A stretch of DNA of 64,000 nucleotides from Galactobacter caseinivorans. Its GTDB lineage: Bacteria; Actinomycetota; Actinomycetes; Actinomycetales; Micrococcaceae. The stretch covers positions 124,001-188,000 of the forward strand of contig NZ_QQXL01000006.1 in the NCBI RefSeq assembly GCF_003640665.1, in the 5' to 3' direction. This document shows positions 49,789 through 58,034 of the stretch, one piece after another (within the stretch, counting starts at the first letter, position 1; the number at the start of each line of letters is the position of its first letter). The notes below the pieces were generated by a model, which was given only the letters and a program-made list of their open reading frames with translations, was not told the origin of the DNA and ran no database searches. Made by a program: the position numbers and the translations under genes.

Positions 49789-52700
49789 ACACGCTTTTGG
49801 ACGCGGAAGACCGCGGGCGCATCGACACCGAGCTGGGGGCCCAGCTCTTTGTTGAGGCAGGGGCGGGCAGCGGCAAAACCACCCACCTGGTGCGCCGCAT
49901 CATCGCCCTACTGCGCGCCGGCTCCCCCATCGGCTCCATCGCCGCGATCACCTTCACCGAGAAGGCCGCGGCGGAGCTGCGCGAACGCACCCGGGCGGCA
50001 CTGCTGAGCGCGCCCACCCCGGAGCGGGACGCGGCCGAGGGCCTGGATCCGGCCCTGCGCACGGCCGCCCTGGAGGGGCTCGACGCCGCCCCCATCGGCA
50101 CCATTCACTCCTTCGCCGCGCGCCTCCTCGGCGAGAATCCCTTGGAGGCGCAGCTGCCGCCGGCCCTGCAATTGCAGGACGAGATGGCCTCACGCGCCGC
50201 CTTCCTCACCAGGTGGGAGAGCGTGCGCACGGAGCTCTTCACCAACGGCCCATCGGAGGCCATCGACACGCTGCTGGCCCTGGGCGTGCGCAGCTCCGCG
50301 TTGGAGGAGCTCACGCGAGAGCTGGATCAGGACTGGGACCGGGTGCAGCTCTGGCTTCAGACTCGGGGCACTGACCTGCCCGACGGCGCGGGGTCAGGTT
50401 CCCTGCCAAACGTCCGGTCCGTGCTGGACCCGTTGGATGAGCTGGCGCCGTTGCTCGTGGTCGCCGCGGACGAGGACAAGTTAGCGGCCGTGATCCGGCC
50501 GATGCTCAGCGCCGCAGATTCCCTCCGTGCCGCGATGGATTCCGGCGACCGCCCGCGCGCGCTGGCGGCCCTGAACCAGATCGGCGCCAAGACGGGAACG
50601 TTCGGGCGGACCGGCAGCAAGCCCGGCTGGCCGCACGTGGACGTGAAGATCGTCCGGGAACTCACGGTGCAGGCGCGGGACGCCGCGCTGGGAGCCGTCC
50701 AGAGCGTCGTGCATCCGGCCATCCTGGAGGTCGCAGCATTCCTGGGCCGCGCGGTGGTGGCCCAGGCCCGCGAGCGTCAACGCCACGGCACGCTGGAGTT
50801 TCACGACCTGCTCATCCATGCGCGGGATCTGCTGGTGGGCGGGGTTGGCGACTCGACTGGCGACGCGACCGGCGGCACAGACACGGCCACGCTGCACGTC
50901 CGGCTGCGCCAGCGCTACCGGCACCTGCTGCTGGACGAGTTCCAGGACACGGACCCGCTGCAGGCGGAGATCGCGGTGCGGCTGGCCTCGCCCACGCTGG
51001 CAGGCCCCGGCGAGTGGAGCGCGCTGCGTCCCGAGCCGGGGCGGTTGTTTATGGTCGGGGACCCCAAACAGTCCATTTATCGCTTCCGCCGCGCGGACAT
51101 CGCCACGTACCTGACGCAGCAGCGGCTGGCCGGGCCGGCCGCGCAGGTGGAGCTGACCACCAACTTCCGCTCCACCCAGCCGGTGCTGAGCTGGATCAAC
51201 GGCGTGTTTGGCAGCCTGATCTCCGAGGACGCCTCCCGCCAGCCCGCCTACGTGGGTCTGGACGTGGACCCCGGGCGTCCGGAGTGGGGTCACGGGCCCG
51301 CGGTGAGCGTCTTTGGCGACGAGGGGGATGACGCCTTCCACGAGGAAGCCCGGGACGTTGCCGCGCTCATCTTGGAGGCCACCGGGCGCATGCCAGCCCA
51401 GCACGGCGGCGGCTTTGAGCCCGCCTGGACCGTGCAGAGTGGTGCGTCCAAGGACCCGGACCGCAGCTACCTAGAGCGCCCGGCCACGCTGGCTGACATC
51501 GCGATCCTGCTCCCCACCCGCACCAGCCTCCCGGAACTGCGCCGGGAGCTGGACCGCGCCGGCATCGCGTATTCCCTGGAGTCCTCCTCACTGGTCTACT
51601 CGGCGCAGGAGGTCCACGATCTGTTGCTGGCGCTGCGTGCTCTGGCCAATACGTCCGACGCCGCGGCGTTGGTTTTCGCGCTACGCACCCCGCTCTTTGG
51701 TTGCGGCGACGACGATCTGCTGCGGTGGAGGAGGGCCCGCGGTTCCTGGAACGTGCACGCCAAGGTGCCGGACGCGCACGAGTCCCTGGAGCAGAGTCCT
51801 GTTGCGCTGGCGCTGGCATCGCTGCAGAGCCTGCACAGACGGGTGGCATTCAGTACCCCGGCGCAACTGCTGAGCGGGCTCATCGAGGACCGGCGGATGA
51901 TGGAGGTTGCCGCGCGCGAGCCACATCCGGAAGACGCGTGGCGGCGCCTGCGCTTTGTGGTGGACCAGGCTGCGGCGTGGTTTGAGGCCACGGGCGGGAG
52001 TCTGCGCCAGTACATCGAATGGGCACAAACCCAGGCTGATGAGAACGCACGCGTGGTGGAGGCGGTAGTCCCGGAAACGGGAGCGGACGCCGTGCGCATC
52101 ACCACCATTCACGCCTCCAAGGGTCGCCAGTTCCCCCTCGTGATCCTCTCCGGTTCCAGTCGGGGCTCGCGAGCGTCCTCCTCGCGATCACTCTGGTCCA
52201 GGGAAGACGAACCAGAGTTCAAGCTGGGTTCGGGGCTGAGCACGCGCGGCTTTGACCCCGCCGCCAGTAACGAGACCGCCTTTGACGAGGCAGAAAAGAT
52301 GCGCCTTCTCTACGTGGCGTGCACGCGCGCAGAGAGCCGGCTGGCCGTGTCGCTGCACCGGAAGAAACACGGCGGCACCACCAACAGCAAACGGTTGGAG
52401 GAAGCGGAGGCCACGCGCGCGCTGGCCACTGAGTACGTGCGCCCGGCGCAGGTGCCAACGGGCAAGACGGCCGAGCAGCACCTGCTGGGACCGGTTCCTT
52501 CCTGGGACGAGTGGGAGGCGCAGTCGGGCGCCCGTGCCAAGGACTCGCAACAGGTCAGCGTGGTTGCGGTGACGACGCTGGCCAAGGCGGGGGCCGGGGT
52601 CGGGGTCGGGGTCGGGGTCGGCGCGGGCGATTCCGCGACGCCGGACCCCGGCTTTGTGGACGAACCCGCGGGCGAACTGCCCTCCTTCCTTGGGGGCGGC

Positions 52701-53216
52701 AGTTTCCAAGGCAGCTTGGGAGTGCACGGCACCCGAGTCGGGCTGGCGGTGCACCGCAGCTTGGAGTTGCTGGACCTGGGCGCCCACCATCCGGATGAGG
52801 CGCGGATCCACGCGGTGGTGGATGACGCCGCGCGTTCCTTTGGTGCTCCAGGGGCCTCCGCGCGCGTCGCCGAGATGGTCCGCTCCGCGCTGGAGAGTGA
52901 GCCCGTGCGCCGCGCCGCCCAGCGCGAACGCTGGCTTGAACTGCCCATGGCCCAGGTGGAGCAGGGCGTGGTGCATCAGGGCATTGCCGACCTGATCTAT
53001 CGGGAGGACGACGGCTCACTCACCGTGGCCGACTTCAAAACTGATGCGGGGATCACGGCAAGCACGCTCGAATCCTATTGGTCTCAGCTCAGCGCCTATG
53101 CCGAGCTTTTGCGCGCCGCGACCGGCACGCCAGTCAACGCGCTGGAGCTGATCTTCTGCGCCTCAGCGCCGGCCACCATTCGGCGGCGAGTGCTCACAGA
53201 GCGGGCCGGACGATAG
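49785..53216 (+). CDS. AddA-like UvrD helicase with RecB-type nuclease
   Basis: A 1143-residue superfamily 1A helicase-nuclease. Walker A is EAGAGSGKTTHLV near residue 30; motif Ia ITFTEKAAAELRERT; motif II LLDEFQDTD; motif III FMVGDPKQSIYRFR; motif V TIHASKGRQFPLVIL; motif VI RLLYVACTRAESRLAVSL. The C-terminal nuclease has GIADLIYREDDGSLTVADFKTD near residue 1080. A GVGVGVGVG linker at about 940 comes from a GGGGTC-type repeat (52594-52621). It probably forms a heterodimer with the AddB-like subunit and drives DNA end resection. Confidence 0.88.
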   Translation: MNTLLDAEDRGRIDTELGAQLFVEAGAGSGKTTHLVRRIIALLRAGSPIGSIAAITFTEKAAAELRERTRAALLSAPTPERDAAEGLDPALRTAALEGLDAAPIGTIHSFAARLLGENPLEAQLPPALQLQDEMASRAAFLTRWESVRTELFTNGPSEAIDTLLALGVRSSALEELTRELDQDWDRVQLWLQTRGTDLPDGAGSGSLPNVRSVLDPLDELAPLLVVAADEDKLAAVIRPMLSAADSLRAAMDSGDRPRALAALNQIGAKTGTFGRTGSKPGWPHVDVKIVRELTVQARDAALGAVQSVVHPAILEVAAFLGRAVVAQARERQRHGTLEFHDLLIHARDLLVGGVGDSTGDATGGTDTATLHVRLRQRYRHLLLDEFQDTDPLQAEIAVRLASPTLAGPGEWSALRPEPGRLFMVGDPKQSIYRFRRADIATYLTQQRLAGPAAQVELTTNFRSTQPVLSWINGVFGSLISEDASRQPAYVGLDVDPGRPEWGHGPAVSVFGDEGDDAFHEEARDVAALILEATGRMPAQHGGGFEPAWTVQSGASKDPDRSYLERPATLADIAILLPTRTSLPELRRELDRAGIAYSLESSSLVYSAQEVHDLLLALRALANTSDAAALVFALRTPLFGCGDDDLLRWRRARGSWNVHAKVPDAHESLEQSPVALALASLQSLHRRVAFSTPAQLLSGLIEDRRMMEVAAREPHPEDAWRRLRFVVDQAAAWFEATGGSLRQYIEWAQTQADENARVVEAVVPETGADAVRITTIHASKGRQFPLVILSGSSRGSRASSSRSLWSREDEPEFKLGSGLSTRGFDPAASNETAFDEAEKMRLLYVACTRAESRLAVSLHRKKHGGTTNSKRLEEAEATRALATEYVRPAQVPTGKTAEQHLLGPVPSWDEWEAQSGARAKDSQQVSVVAVTTLAKAGAGVGVGVGVGAGDSATPDPGFVDEPAGELPSFLGGGSFQGSLGVHGTRVGLAVHRSLELLDLGAHHPDEARIHAVVDDAARSFGAPGASARVAEMVRSALESEPVRRAAQRERWLELPMAQVEQGVVHQGIADLIYREDDGSLTVADFKTDAGITASTLESYWSQLSAYAELLRAATGTPVNALELIFCASAPATIRRRVLTERAGR

Positions 53217-53241
53217 CCCAGTGTGGCTACCGTCCGGCCCG
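53202..53241. terminator. Bidirectional terminator hairpin
   Basis: A 17-base stem with one mismatch, CGGGCCGGACGATAGCC against GGCTACCGTCCGGCCCG, encloses a 6-base loop. The left arm contains the AddA stop codon (53214-53216). It separates the convergent AddA-like and propeller-like genes. Confidence 0.75.
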
Positions 53242-53258
53242 ACGCCTGAGAGTTGCGC

Positions 53259-54581
53259 CTAGCGATTGAGCTCGATGCTCTGCATGGACTCAGCTGAGGC
53301 CGGCCCCCCATCGCCGTAAAACCAGGCCACATGTTGGCCATTCACCGCCACGCCCCCGGCCCCCTTGGGTGCTGTCACCGTGCGCACCACGCCTTGGTCC
53401 AAGTCGGCAATGAACACTCGACGAGAGCTCACCGTGCCTTCGGGGGGCACATCGCCTCCTGCGGTCCAGGCGACGCGCCCCTCCGAAGCCGACGCAGTCC
53501 GAACGTTCATCCCCTTGGGGTTCTTCACCTCCCAAGCCTGGCGAGTACGCAGGTTCACCACCATGGTGTTCTTTCCCCCGTCCTGAGGAAGTGCCAAGCT
53601 GTGGCCTGAGGCCGTGAAAGGCTTCAACGTGTCAAAGGTGAATCCCTTCTTTGCCGCGGTCTCAGGGAGATTCAAGAACGGCTCGGCCTTGCCGCCGGAG
53701 AGCTTCACAATGCCCGTGTAGCGAGCCCCAGAATCGTGCTCCTTGGAAGGCGCCACCGAGGCCGCGAGCACGCCTTGATCGGTGAGCTGCACTCCAGCGG
53801 CATTCCGCGCCTCCAGGCGACTGGCCCCACCCTTGAGGGGCGCGGAGCGCACTTCCAAGCTGGTCAGCCCCTTGCCCACCGAGACCTCCTGCTCCCAATA
53901 GACCCGGCCACCGCCGATGACCGCCTTGTTCAAATCACCGGCCCCGTTCGGAAGCTTGACCAGCTTGGTCGCCTTCTTGTTCTTCCCCGGCTCATTGATG
54001 CGGAAGACCTGCCCACTCTCCGCGACGAAGTAGATGGTGTTGCCGTCCCGCATCGCCTGGCCGTCACGAGGCAGGCCCTTGGCCAGCTTCTTGGGACCGG
54101 CTGTGGTGTACTGCGACCATTCTCCGACATCAATGCTATTGGCCCTGCCGAAGCCCAAGCCGTCCTGAGTGACGCCTTCCAGATAGGATGCGACACCCTG
54201 CTTGTGGTCCACCTTTGTGACGTAGTCACTCTTGGGGAGCTCACTGCTCTTGATCTCCTGAGGGCTCACGGCCGCACCGTCGGCCCAGGACCAGTTCAGG
54301 CCCGCCTTCTTGGCCCCCGACGCCGTCGAGTCCGTCACCGCAGACCGCGCGGCATCCAAAGCCTGCTCCATCGCGACTACCAACTCACGCGAGGGCCCCT
54401 GAGCCGGAACTGCAGCCTGGGCCGGCAAACCCGTGCCCACCGCAAGCCCGCTCATCAGAAGCACAGCGGCAGTGCCTGCACCCAGTCGGCGCAGACCGAA
54501 GGCCGCACCACCGGACCGAGCCCGGGAAGCGGCACCACAATCCTGCGTAGAAGAGGTATGGATCGGCTGGTTGCTGAACAT
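53259..54581 (-). CDS. Secreted WD/propeller-like protein, family member 2
   Basis: A 440-residue exported protein of unknown function, first of three tandem paralogues. A long n-region (MFSNQPIHTSSTQDC...) precedes the Sec core (GAGTAAVLLMSGLAVGTGLPAQA) and AQA cleavage site. The mature chain has repeated Gly/Trp beta strands. Shared blocks with members 3 and 4 are NKK or NKQATKLVK, RVYWE(Q/K), SLKGG(A/E)SRLEARN, and TDQGV(L/F)AASV. The ATG at 54581 follows AGGAGGAAA. The protein is beta-rich with no catalytic signature; binding or sensing outside the cell is a guess. Confidence 0.78.
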   Translation of the reverse strand: MFSNQPIHTSSTQDCGAASRARSGGAAFGLRRLGAGTAAVLLMSGLAVGTGLPAQAAVPAQGPSRELVVAMEQALDAARSAVTDSTASGAKKAGLNWSWADGAAVSPQEIKSSELPKSDYVTKVDHKQGVASYLEGVTQDGLGFGRANSIDVGEWSQYTTAGPKKLAKGLPRDGQAMRDGNTIYFVAESGQVFRINEPGKNKKATKLVKLPNGAGDLNKAVIGGGRVYWEQEVSVGKGLTSLEVRSAPLKGGASRLEARNAAGVQLTDQGVLAASVAPSKEHDSGARYTGIVKLSGGKAEPFLNLPETAAKKGFTFDTLKPFTASGHSLALPQDGGKNTMVVNLRTRQAWEVKNPKGMNVRTASASEGRVAWTAGGDVPPEGTVSSRRVFIADLDQGVVRTVTAPKGAGGVAVNGQHVAWFYGDGGPASAESMQSIELNR

Positions 54582-54923
54582 GTTTCCTCCTGGCAATAAT
54601 GCTCGGAATCGTGCTGACAACCACGCCACTGCATCCAACTCACTCACGCTGCTGCGTGATTGCCCGGGCGATTGACTCGCCCTCACCCTCCGAGTCTCAC
54701 CCGACCACGTGCGCGACCGCAAGGGTTTCCTACAAGTGTTATTTGAACGCGACAGGTCAACGAGGCACCCCCGCCCTATCTTCATCACACCGTTACATCA
54801 AGCCGGTTTACCCCGCGCAAACACACCTTGCACAGAGCTAAACCGCCGACATCCCGTACAGAAAGGAGGGCCGGGCCCTAGCCGCGAACGACCAGGGCCC
54901 AGCCCTCACTCCACATGCTGCAC
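54582..54923 (-). promoter_or_regulatory. Leader region of propeller-like gene 2
   Basis: The leader contains the GC hairpin GGGCGA-N5-TCGCCC (54666-54682), 85 bases before the start, and the shared element GTTATTTGAA (54738-54747), a possible -10 area on the minus strand. A terminator for gene 3 (54866-54907) and a block repeated at 56370-56430 lie further upstream. These bases show nothing else. Confidence 0.5.
54866..54907. terminator. Terminator of propeller-like gene 3
   Basis: GAGGGCCGGGCCCTA pairs with AGGGCCCAGCCCTC around a 12- to 13-base loop, with a C-A mismatch. It lies 17 bases past the gene 3 stop and is a diverged copy of the hairpin at 56440-56483. Confidence 0.7.
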
Positions 54924-56177
54924 TCAGCGGTTCAGCGTGATGCCCCGGAAGTAGGAGGGGGCATACGCCTCCCCCGTGCCATACGCCCACGCCACGCTCC
55001 GTCCGTTAATTCGCGCGTCCCGCGCCCCAAAGGGAGTCGCCATATTGCGCACCGTTGCCCGGTCCAGATCGGCGATATACACCTGGTTGGAGGTCTCGTC
55101 GTCATTGCTGGCGTTCCACGCAATCCGCCCGCCGGAAACCGCGGCCATCTCGCCGCTCATCCCCTTGGAATGCTTGACAGTCCACGCTTCGCTCGTGCGC
55201 AGGTTGATCACATTGGCGGCCTTACCCTCTTGCATAGGAAGCACCAAGCTGTGGCCCGAGGCGGTGAACGGCTTCTCGGCACCAGGGGTCTTGTACCCCT
55301 TCTTGGCGGCGGAGCCCGAAAGACTCAGGAACGGCTTGGCCTTCCCGCCGGAGAGCTTCACGATGCCGTAGTAGCGCACCTGGTCAGCGGTTGGCTTCAC
55401 GGACGCCGCGAACACCCCCTGATCTGTGACCTGTACGTCAGAGACGTTCCGCGCTTCTAGTCGGCTGGCCCCACCCTTAAGCGAGGCGGAGCGCACCTCA
55501 TAGGTGCTCAGATCCTCGCCGGACGAGTCCTTGCCAACCGAGATCTGCTTCTCCCAGTACACACGGCCGTTACCGATGACCGCCCCGCGGGCATCCTTCG
55601 AGATTTTGACCAGCTTCGTGGCCTGCTTGTTCTTCCCCGGCTCGTTGATACGGAGAACCTGTCCGTCGTTCCCCACGAAGTAGAGGGTGTCGCCTTCCTG
55701 GACCACGTCACCCCACCCGGGCAGGCCCTTGGCCAGCTTGGTGAAGCCGCTCTTGGTGTAATGCGACCAGGTGGTGGCCTCACCATTAACTGTGCCAAAG
55801 CCACTGCCATCTGACATCACGCCCATCAGCCAAGAACTAGACCCCTGAGCGCGGTCCATCTTGGTGACGTAATCACTCTTGGAGAGTTTGCCGCTCTTGA
55901 TCTCCTTGGGCTTCACGGCCTGACCGTTGGCCCAGTGCCACTCGAGGCCAGACGTCTTCGCGGCGGTCACAGCGGGGGCCAGGGCGGCCGACGACGGAGC
56001 GGGCGCAGCAGCCTGGGCCGGAAGGCCTGTCCCCACTGCGAGTCCGCTCGCGAGAACGAGGGCGGCGGTGCCGGCACCCAGTCGGCGCAGGCCGGAAGCC
56101 GCGCCACCGGACCGAGTCCGGGAAGAGGTGCCACAATCCTGCGTGGAAGAGGTGTGGATCGGCTGATTGCTGAACAT
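54924..56177 (-). CDS. Secreted WD/propeller-like protein, family member 3
   Basis: A 417-residue exported paralogue, nearly identical in its first 50 residues to member 2 (MFSNQPIHTSSTQDC, then LRRLGAGTAA, LAVGTGLPAQA). The mature domain begins GLEWHWANGQAVKPKEIKS. The blocks KLAKGLPGWGDV, INEPGKNKQATKLVKI and SLKGGASRLEARN recur in members 2 and 4. The ATG at 56177 follows AGGAGGAAA. Near-identity with member 2 in signal and leader suggests recent tandem duplication with divergence in the mature part. Confidence 0.8.
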   Translation of the reverse strand: MFSNQPIHTSSTQDCGTSSRTRSGGAASGLRRLGAGTAALVLASGLAVGTGLPAQAAAPAPSSAALAPAVTAAKTSGLEWHWANGQAVKPKEIKSGKLSKSDYVTKMDRAQGSSSWLMGVMSDGSGFGTVNGEATTWSHYTKSGFTKLAKGLPGWGDVVQEGDTLYFVGNDGQVLRINEPGKNKQATKLVKISKDARGAVIGNGRVYWEKQISVGKDSSGEDLSTYEVRSASLKGGASRLEARNVSDVQVTDQGVFAASVKPTADQVRYYGIVKLSGGKAKPFLSLSGSAAKKGYKTPGAEKPFTASGHSLVLPMQEGKAANVINLRTSEAWTVKHSKGMSGEMAAVSGGRIAWNASNDDETSNQVYIADLDRATVRNMATPFGARDARINGRSVAWAYGTGEAYAPSYFRGITLNR

Positions 56178-56498
56178 GTTTCCTCCTGGCAATGATGCTC
56201 GGAATCGTGCTGGCAACTACGCCGGTGCGTGATTGCCCGGGCGTTTCACTCGCCCTCACCCTTCGAGCCTGACCTGCAGGCGTCAGCGAGAACAAGGGGT
56301 TTTTACAGCTGTTATTTGAATGTGACAAGCGGCGAGAATCCCGACTGGCCGACGTTCATCACACTGTTACATCAAGCCGGTTTACCCCGTGCAAACCCCT
56401 CTTGCACAGAGCTAAACCGCCGGGCACCCCGTGCAGAAAGGAGGGCCGGGCCCTAGCCGCGAACGGCTAGGGCCCGGCCCTCCTTCGGAATGCTGTGT
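56178..56498 (-). promoter_or_regulatory. Leader region of propeller-like gene 3
   Basis: Contains the leader hairpin GGGCG-N7-CGCCC (56239-56255), 62 bases from the start, and the GTTATTTGAA element (56311-56320). A block around 56370-56430 is shared with 54793-54850. The upstream end holds the gene 4 terminator. Confidence 0.5.
56440..56483. terminator. Terminator of propeller-like gene 4
   Basis: A perfect 20-base stem beginning GGAGGGCCGGGCCCTAGCCG (56440-56459) is closed by a CGAA tetraloop and its exact complement (56464-56483). It lies 16 bases past the gene 4 stop. This is the strongest hairpin in the window. Confidence 0.85.
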
Positions 56499-57746
56499 TT
56501 AGCGGCGCAGCCAAATGCTCTGCGCGTAGGTGGTGGATCCCAGCTTATTTGTGCTGTAGGTCCAGGCCACACCGCGCCCGTTCACCGCTACGTTATCCAC
56601 ACCCTTGGGTGCAGTGAATGTGCGCACCGCGCCCCGGTCCAGATCGGCGATATACACCTGGGGGGAGGTGTGCTCCTTTTTGCTGGCAGTCCACACCACA
56701 CGCCCCCCGGAGGCCGACGCGCTGGAGCCTTCAGTCCCCTTGGAGTAGTTCACCGTCCACGCCTGGCGCGTGCGCAGGTTCACCACCGTGGTGCCCTTGC
56801 CCGCTTGGGAGGGAAGCGCCAAGCTGTGCCCCGAGGCCGTGAAGGGCACGAACGTCTCAGTGGTGTAGCCCTTCTTTGCGGCGGAGCCCGAAAGGCTCAA
56901 GAACGGCTTGGCCTTGCCACCGGAGAGCTTGACGATGCCCGTGTAGCGAAGCTCGCCGGAAGGAAACTTGTAGGGCTTCACGGACGCTGCAAGCACTCCC
57001 TGATCTGTGATCTGCACGTTGGAGACGTTGCGCGCCTCCAGGCGGCTTTCCCCGCCCTTCAGCGAGGCGGAGTGGACCTCATAGTTGGTCAGTCCCTTGC
57101 CAACCGAGATCTGCTTCTCCCAGTACACACGGCCGTTACCGATGACCGCCGTGCGGGCATTCTTCGGGATTTTGACCAGCTTCGTGGCCTGCTTGTTCTT
57201 CCCCGGCTCGTTAATGCGGAAGACCTGTCCGTTGTCCGCCACGAAGTAGAGGGTCTTGCCATCCTGCACCGCCTCACCCAACCGCGGCAGGCCCTTGGCC
57301 AGCTTCTTGGTGCCGGCCTTGGTGTAGAGCGACCAGTCGAAGTCGTCATTGTTCGCTGCGCCGAAGCCGAGTCCGTCCTGCGTCACACCGCTCAACCCGG
57401 ACATCACCCCCTGGCTGTGCTGCACCTTCAGGACGTAATCCTTCTTGGAAAGGCCGGAGGTCTTGATCGTCTTGGGCTTCACGGACTTGCCGTTGGCCCA
57501 GTGCCAATCGAGGCTAGACGTCTTCGCAGCGGTCACAGCGGGGGCCAGGGCAGCGGACGACGCCGGGGCGGGCGCCGCGGCCTGGGCCGGAAGACCTGTC
57601 CCCACCGCAAGACCAGTCATGAGAACGACGGTGGCGGTGCCGGCACCCAGTCGGCGCAGGCGTGACGCCGCACCACCAGCATGAGTCTGCGCGGCAGTGC
57701 CACGGATCGGCGAAGACGAGGGCTGGGACAGCTGAGAAATGGACAT
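56499..57746 (-). CDS. Secreted WD/propeller-like protein, family member 4
   Basis: A 415-residue exported paralogue. The signal peptide core is GAGTATVVLMTGLAVGTGLPAQA, though the first 15 residues (MSISQLSQPSSSPIR) differ from members 2 and 3. The mature region begins SLDWHWANGKSVKPKTIKTSGL. It shares the blocks INEPGKNKQATKLVKI, RVYWEKQISVGKG and SLKGGESRLEARN with its neighbours. The ATG at 57746 follows AGGAGGAAA. The family is beta-rich with no known active site; I cannot name a function. All members are exported and have no visible wall anchor. Confidence 0.8.
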   Translation of the reverse strand: MSISQLSQPSSSPIRGTAAQTHAGGAASRLRRLGAGTATVVLMTGLAVGTGLPAQAAAPAPASSAALAPAVTAAKTSSLDWHWANGKSVKPKTIKTSGLSKKDYVLKVQHSQGVMSGLSGVTQDGLGFGAANNDDFDWSLYTKAGTKKLAKGLPRLGEAVQDGKTLYFVADNGQVFRINEPGKNKQATKLVKIPKNARTAVIGNGRVYWEKQISVGKGLTNYEVHSASLKGGESRLEARNVSNVQITDQGVLAASVKPYKFPSGELRYTGIVKLSGGKAKPFLSLSGSAAKKGYTTETFVPFTASGHSLALPSQAGKGTTVVNLRTRQAWTVNYSKGTEGSSASASGGRVVWTASKKEHTSPQVYIADLDRGAVRTFTAPKGVDNVAVNGRGVAWTYSTNKLGSTTYAQSIWLRR

Positions 57747-58034
57747 ATTTCCTCCTGGCAATGAAGCGTGGTTCGTGTTGACAACTTCGCGGCGGCATCA
57801 CAGTCATTCACACTGCTGCGAGGTTGTCGGGGGGCGACTGAAGCGCCCTCACACAGCAAGTCTTTCGCGCAGTTAACAGACCCCACAAGGGTTATCTCCA
57901 AGCGTTATTCGAACGCGATTTGTCCGCCAGGCAACCGTCGCTTTTCCGAGATCACGCCGTTATGTATGGCCCTTTTCTCAGCCTGCGCCCAGCCGACCGA
58001 CCGCCAACCGTGATTTTTGGTTTACCGTCTGGAC
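57747..58034 (-). promoter_or_regulatory. Leader region of propeller-like gene 4
   Basis: Contains the leader hairpin GGGCG-N7-CGCCC (57832-57848), 86 bases before the start, and the element GTTATTCGAA (57904-57913). It diverges from the amidohydrolase gene, so both promoters lie here. Confidence 0.5.
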
